Shown one piece after another: positions 60,561-64,000 of a DNA stretch of 64,000 nucleotides. Source of the DNA: Boesenbergia rotunda (lineage: Eukaryota; Streptophyta; Magnoliopsida; Zingiberales; Zingiberaceae); NCBI GenBank assembly GCA_024364735.1, contig JAGFNQ010000845.1, positions 124,001-188,000 on the forward strand. The letters are read 5' to 3'. The notes beneath the pieces are model-generated. The model was not told the DNA's origin. It searched no databases and saw nothing but the letters and a program-made list of their open reading frames with translations. Made by a program: the position numbers and the translations under genes. Every line of letters starts with the position of its first letter. Position 1 is the stretch's first letter.

Positions 60561-60639
60561 GCTCCCGTCCGGTTCGGCGGAAGCCATATTAAGAGATCCG
60601 ACGGTCTAGATCGATTGTCGGATAGCAAGATGGGATCTG

Positions 60640-62270
60640 GACCGTTGCGTATGTGTGGTGAAGAGTACGGAGGAGGAAAGTGGCGTGATTGGTATTAAGT
60701 CACGATCCACGCTACCGGTTTCGTTACCATTATTGTCACAATAATTATTATTTTTGTACAACGCAGCGTTCAATTTATAATGATTAGCTGCGACAATGTA
60801 CATATTTGCATAATAAAATTAAAATTAAAATGTTGATATAATATTATAGGAATCAATTTCAACGGCTATGGAAAAAAAAATCTCACATTTATTGACTTTT
60901 TGATGGTTAATTATAAGTTAATCTTGTAATTTACTTCATTTTATATAATTTGAGCGTTTGAGATGTGTATAATTATTTTTTCACTACAATAAAATAAAAA
61001 TTAAAATAAATATTTGTTAATTTTTATATAATCTAGTGCAAATTACACCTTCAACTTAATCAATAATTTTGTAAAAAATAATCATAATTTTGCTCCGGAA
61101 TAATATACAATTAGAGATATGAGAATGTTAACTATCTAGGCCTCTCTATATTTTTTGATGACGATAAGATTGAATCATTTACCTTTGCATTCAAGATAAG
61201 TTTAATCATAAACATTTTCATGGGTTTATACTAGTGTTTACCATATCATATCATATCAATCATCATATATGGAGTTAATTAACTTAACTAAGATCCTTAG
61301 ACAATTATTGTGAGAACAATTAACCGTAACTATTGATTAATTGTGATCTAATTTTATCAAACTTCTAAAGACATTGATTGGTAATGAATCGAAAGTGGCC
61401 CCTTGTATGGGTTGAAGGCCTACTGGAGCTGTCCTTTCTTGTCCTTGCCTTAATCTTTGCCTCTTCAGGAATTAATAAAAAAAAGGAGATTAGTGATGTA
61501 ATTACATGCACACAGTGATGGGCCCCTCTAAAATTTATATATATAATTTTGTGAGATGTAAAATGAAGATAAATAATAATAATAATAATAAAGTATCCTA
61601 ATTTTGCATGTTATTTTTAAGGGCACTAATTAATTGATTGAGTAGTGTATGATTATGAATTAATTAATGGTCCTTGAGCATGTGCTTTGATTAATTGGGA
61701 TCATGTGGGGGATGCCATTTGAAGGGAGAAAAAAGTTAGAAGTAAGTGGAGGACAACTCTAGGGATTAATTAGATAATAGCTCAATTAGAGATGCAACTT
61801 CCCTATCAAATCCTACACTATAAAATATTAGCAATCATAACCACTTCTTAATGACAGTTTAATGAATCATGCATGGCTTCTTCGTTGGCAAATATTAGAA
61901 TATGGCAATGTATCGTTGTATATACTAATTATAGTTGACGATCACACTTTTGTCGGCCATCCATATTTAACAAACACACTTAATTTATTTAACAACTAAC
62001 CTTGTTGTTCTCTCTTCATCATCTTCTTTTCCCTCTCTTCCTTGGATTTTGGATATAGGATTTAGGGTTGATTTGAGAGTTCTCTTCTTCTCCTTTAATC
62101 TTTCCTCCTACCTCTTATGCTATGTAGTCATTCCATGGCCTTCTCTTTTTTTCTTTGTAGCTCTTTTTTCTACCAAAACTTTTCTTCTCCTAATTCTCCT
62201 TCGGCCTCGACAACTATTATAATAGCTCGTCAATCACCATCACTACTCTTGTATACAAAAATAATGTGAG
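60640..62270. other. AT-rich intergenic DNA
   Basis: No gene was seen. A short (TAA)n run lies at about 61572-61592. Confidence 0.45.
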
Positions 62271-62276
62271 TATCAT

Positions 62277-62660
62277 ACATTGTAAAAAAAAACCTAGAAT
62301 AGTGACGGAATTCCCAACAAAATATGATTTCCATCGGGAAGGGAAGAACCCGAACCCTAATTCTACAAGGTTGCTGATAGAATTGTAGTTCCGTCAGTAA
62401 TCGGTATTCTTCGACGGAATATGATTTCCATCGGGAAGGTTGAACCCTAACTTCCACAGGATTACCGAGGGAATTGTGGTTCTGTTGGTAACTCCCGACG
62501 GAGTTGTGTTCTCGTCCGTAAACCCCGACGGAATCAACGGTTTCGTCAATAACCCCCAACGGAATTAGGGTTTCGTCGGGAAGGTGAAAACATGGGTTGA
62601 TGATGAAATTGTGTTTCCGTTGAGGATTACCAATGGAAATGGATTTTGTCGATAATTCTA
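62277..62660. mobile_element. CACTA-like terminus with CGACGGAAT repeats
   Basis: It starts CATTGTAAAAAAAAACC, close to the CACTAC/GTAAAA ends of CACTA elements. About ten copies of a CGACGGAAT or ATTCCGTCG type motif (with variants such as CATCGGGAAGG) follow in both orientations. This resembles the subterminal repeats of plant CACTA elements, but with a different motif from the copy at 11814. Only one end is visible and no target duplication was established. Confidence 0.5.
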
Positions 62661-62689
62661 GGTGAAAAAATAGGGCACAACCTCGATTT

Positions 62690-63290
62690 TTCTTATGTGC
62701 TTCTTCCCGAATCTTCTTCCAGCAGCTCCGACGACTTCGGTGACATCTCTTGTAAGCTCTCTCCATCGCTTCCTCTTCCTGAATCCGTCAGCAAGCGGCT
62801 GGTGGCTTTTCCGGTCGCTACATGTGGCTAGCGGCTTTGCTACCCGCCAATACATGGCTTTGCCACCCGCCAGGAAGCAGGTGGTGGCTTAGTCACCTAC
62901 CAGGATGTGGTCGGTGGCTTTGCCAACTGTCAGAAAAGCAGGTTGGGTGGCCGCCAACTATTGGTCGTGGTTGGCAGCTTGGACGCACTTGGCAGCGTGG
63001 GCGGCAACCAAAATGGGTCGGCAACTTGAGCAGTAGGTAACTTGGTCAATTGTAGCTTAGTCTACCGCCAACTGTTGGTCACGGTTGGCAGCTTGGTCAT
63101 GCTTGGCCAGCTCACGACCGGAAGCTTGGGCAGCCACCAGTTGTTGCCCGCAAGTTGGTCCAGTCGTGAGTCTGCAACCACCAAATTGGGTCTACCGTGA
63201 ACTTGGCCGGCTACCAACTTGCAGTTACGAGCTCATCCTGGTGCTAGATCATGGCTACAAGCTCAGTCTATCGCAAGCTTAGTTGCTCCT
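62690..63290. repeat. Imperfect low-complexity repeats (TTGGCAGCTTGG type)
   Basis: GTGGCTTTGCCACC and GGTTGGCAGCTTGG motifs recur many times with variation. Several short frames cross it but change frame; no protein is supported. It may be the interior of the neighbouring CACTA-like element. Confidence 0.5.
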
Positions 63291-63742
63291 CTATTGTGAT
63301 TATTTGTGATTAATTCTAGTTTTTTTTGTAGGATACTACATTTGTTTCACTTCTCCGACCGGAGTACTCATCTTCAGGTATAATTTATTAAATAGTACCT
63401 ATATGATATTTTACATGGTTATATAGGTTAAGCTAGTATTTTAATCTATAATATGATACAATCATTTTATTGTTTTAGTGTTCGTATATTTACATCGATG
63501 TTAATTTTATGGCTCATTAACTTTAGTTGGAATATGAAAGATAGTACAGTGTTATTATTTTAGTATTAGTATATTTACATTTATGTTAATTTTAGAGCTT
63601 ATTATCTTTGGTTACATATTTGCCCTAATTTATATCATAACTACTTTTATAGATAAAAGATCATAGAATATTAAGGGGGCGCTTGGTATATATTTGGCAA
63701 GGGAAATGATAATGGATTTTGATTTAGGGGTTTATGGGTTTA

Positions 63743-64000
63743 TGTTGGAGCAATCTATGGTCTGGAGTGATCATGTGTTTTGATGTTTGGGCAAATGTTT
63801 AAGTTAGGTTTACCCTTATGTTTTGATATGTGTATTTGAGTGTGCAGGTCTTGCAGGATACACATAGACTTAGCTAGACGACTTCGGGGTATGATAAAGG
63901 GTGGCATGGAGGCAAGCCGTGGGCTTGTGTGCACATCCGAGAGACCATGGATAGCAGAGATGATAAGCCGAGGGACGTGGACTTCGAGGCGTATGTGAAG
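63743..64000 (+). mobile_element. Start of an LTR of the gag-only group, cut by the window end
   Basis: It begins TGTTGGAGCAATCTATGG and continues TTTTGATGTTTGGGCAAATG and TTTAAGTTAGGTTTA. It matches the - strand of 2671 leftwards, the decayed LTR at 1790-2671, and shares the TGTTGGNGCAATCT start with the element at 44453-50726. Confidence 0.75.

Noticed and set aside
62822..63282. Trp/Gly-rich frames in the right-hand low-complexity block
   Set aside because: Frames change between repeats and no conserved motif is visible.

Overview
The window is nuclear DNA of a flowering plant, very probably a monocot. Its genes are spliced with GT-AG introns, the background is AT-rich, and about half of the length is layered transposable elements. 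The protein sequences resemble monocot orthologues; the exact lineage (perhaps Zingiberales) is a guess.

Host genes. (1) An OTU-type cysteine protease (deubiquitinase-like) gene on the + strand, exons 4112-8578, complete except for an apparent one-base deletion in exon 2. (2) A YSL metal-nicotianamine transporter on the + strand, seven exons from 21154 to 29849 that join into an uninterrupted 666-residue frame, with introns full of transposon debris. (3) A LITAF-domain (GILP-like) gene on the - strand, 52457-54509, now a pseudogene. (4) A WW-domain protein of the CURLY FLAG LEAF 1 type on the + strand, 55175-55856. (5) A TIR1-type auxin receptor F-box gene on the - strand, 57637-59898, 575 residues, with a recognisable miR393 target site. 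These are independent single genes, not an operon.

Repeats, left to right. 1-966 is an open frame made of 27-residue acidic repeats. Then come a hAT-like end, a decayed LTR (1791-2671) and an inverted-repeat element (2935-3555). Introns of the OTU gene carry a SINE with an 18-bp target duplication and a Tourist-like MITE. 9580-11160 holds a minisatellite and an LTR-like block split by a MULE-like MITE. 11814-17966 is a complete CACTA transposon with three tandem units of about 714 bp, each built around a large palindrome. The YSL introns carry a solo LTR, an inverted copy of a promoter-side segment, and a tandem array of SINE-like units.

30408-33879 and 44453-50726 are two LTR elements, one old and one young, that carry gag but no pol. 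They share LTR style, primer-binding site and gag fold. The young one is intact, with identical 5-bp target duplications and nearly identical LTRs. It sits inside a solo LTR, which sits inside a gypsy-type LTR (42784-51589). Between the two gag-only elements lies a broken Ty1/copia element (about 36598-42570), itself split by a 2.3-kb solo LTR. The right end (60640-64000) is AT-rich intergenic DNA, a second CACTA-like terminus and the start of another LTR of the gag-only group.

The most unusual content is this family of gag-only elements, with palindrome-studded LTRs, primer-site conservation and an empty insertion site preserved in the same window. The CACTA palindrome triplication and the tandem SINE array are next.
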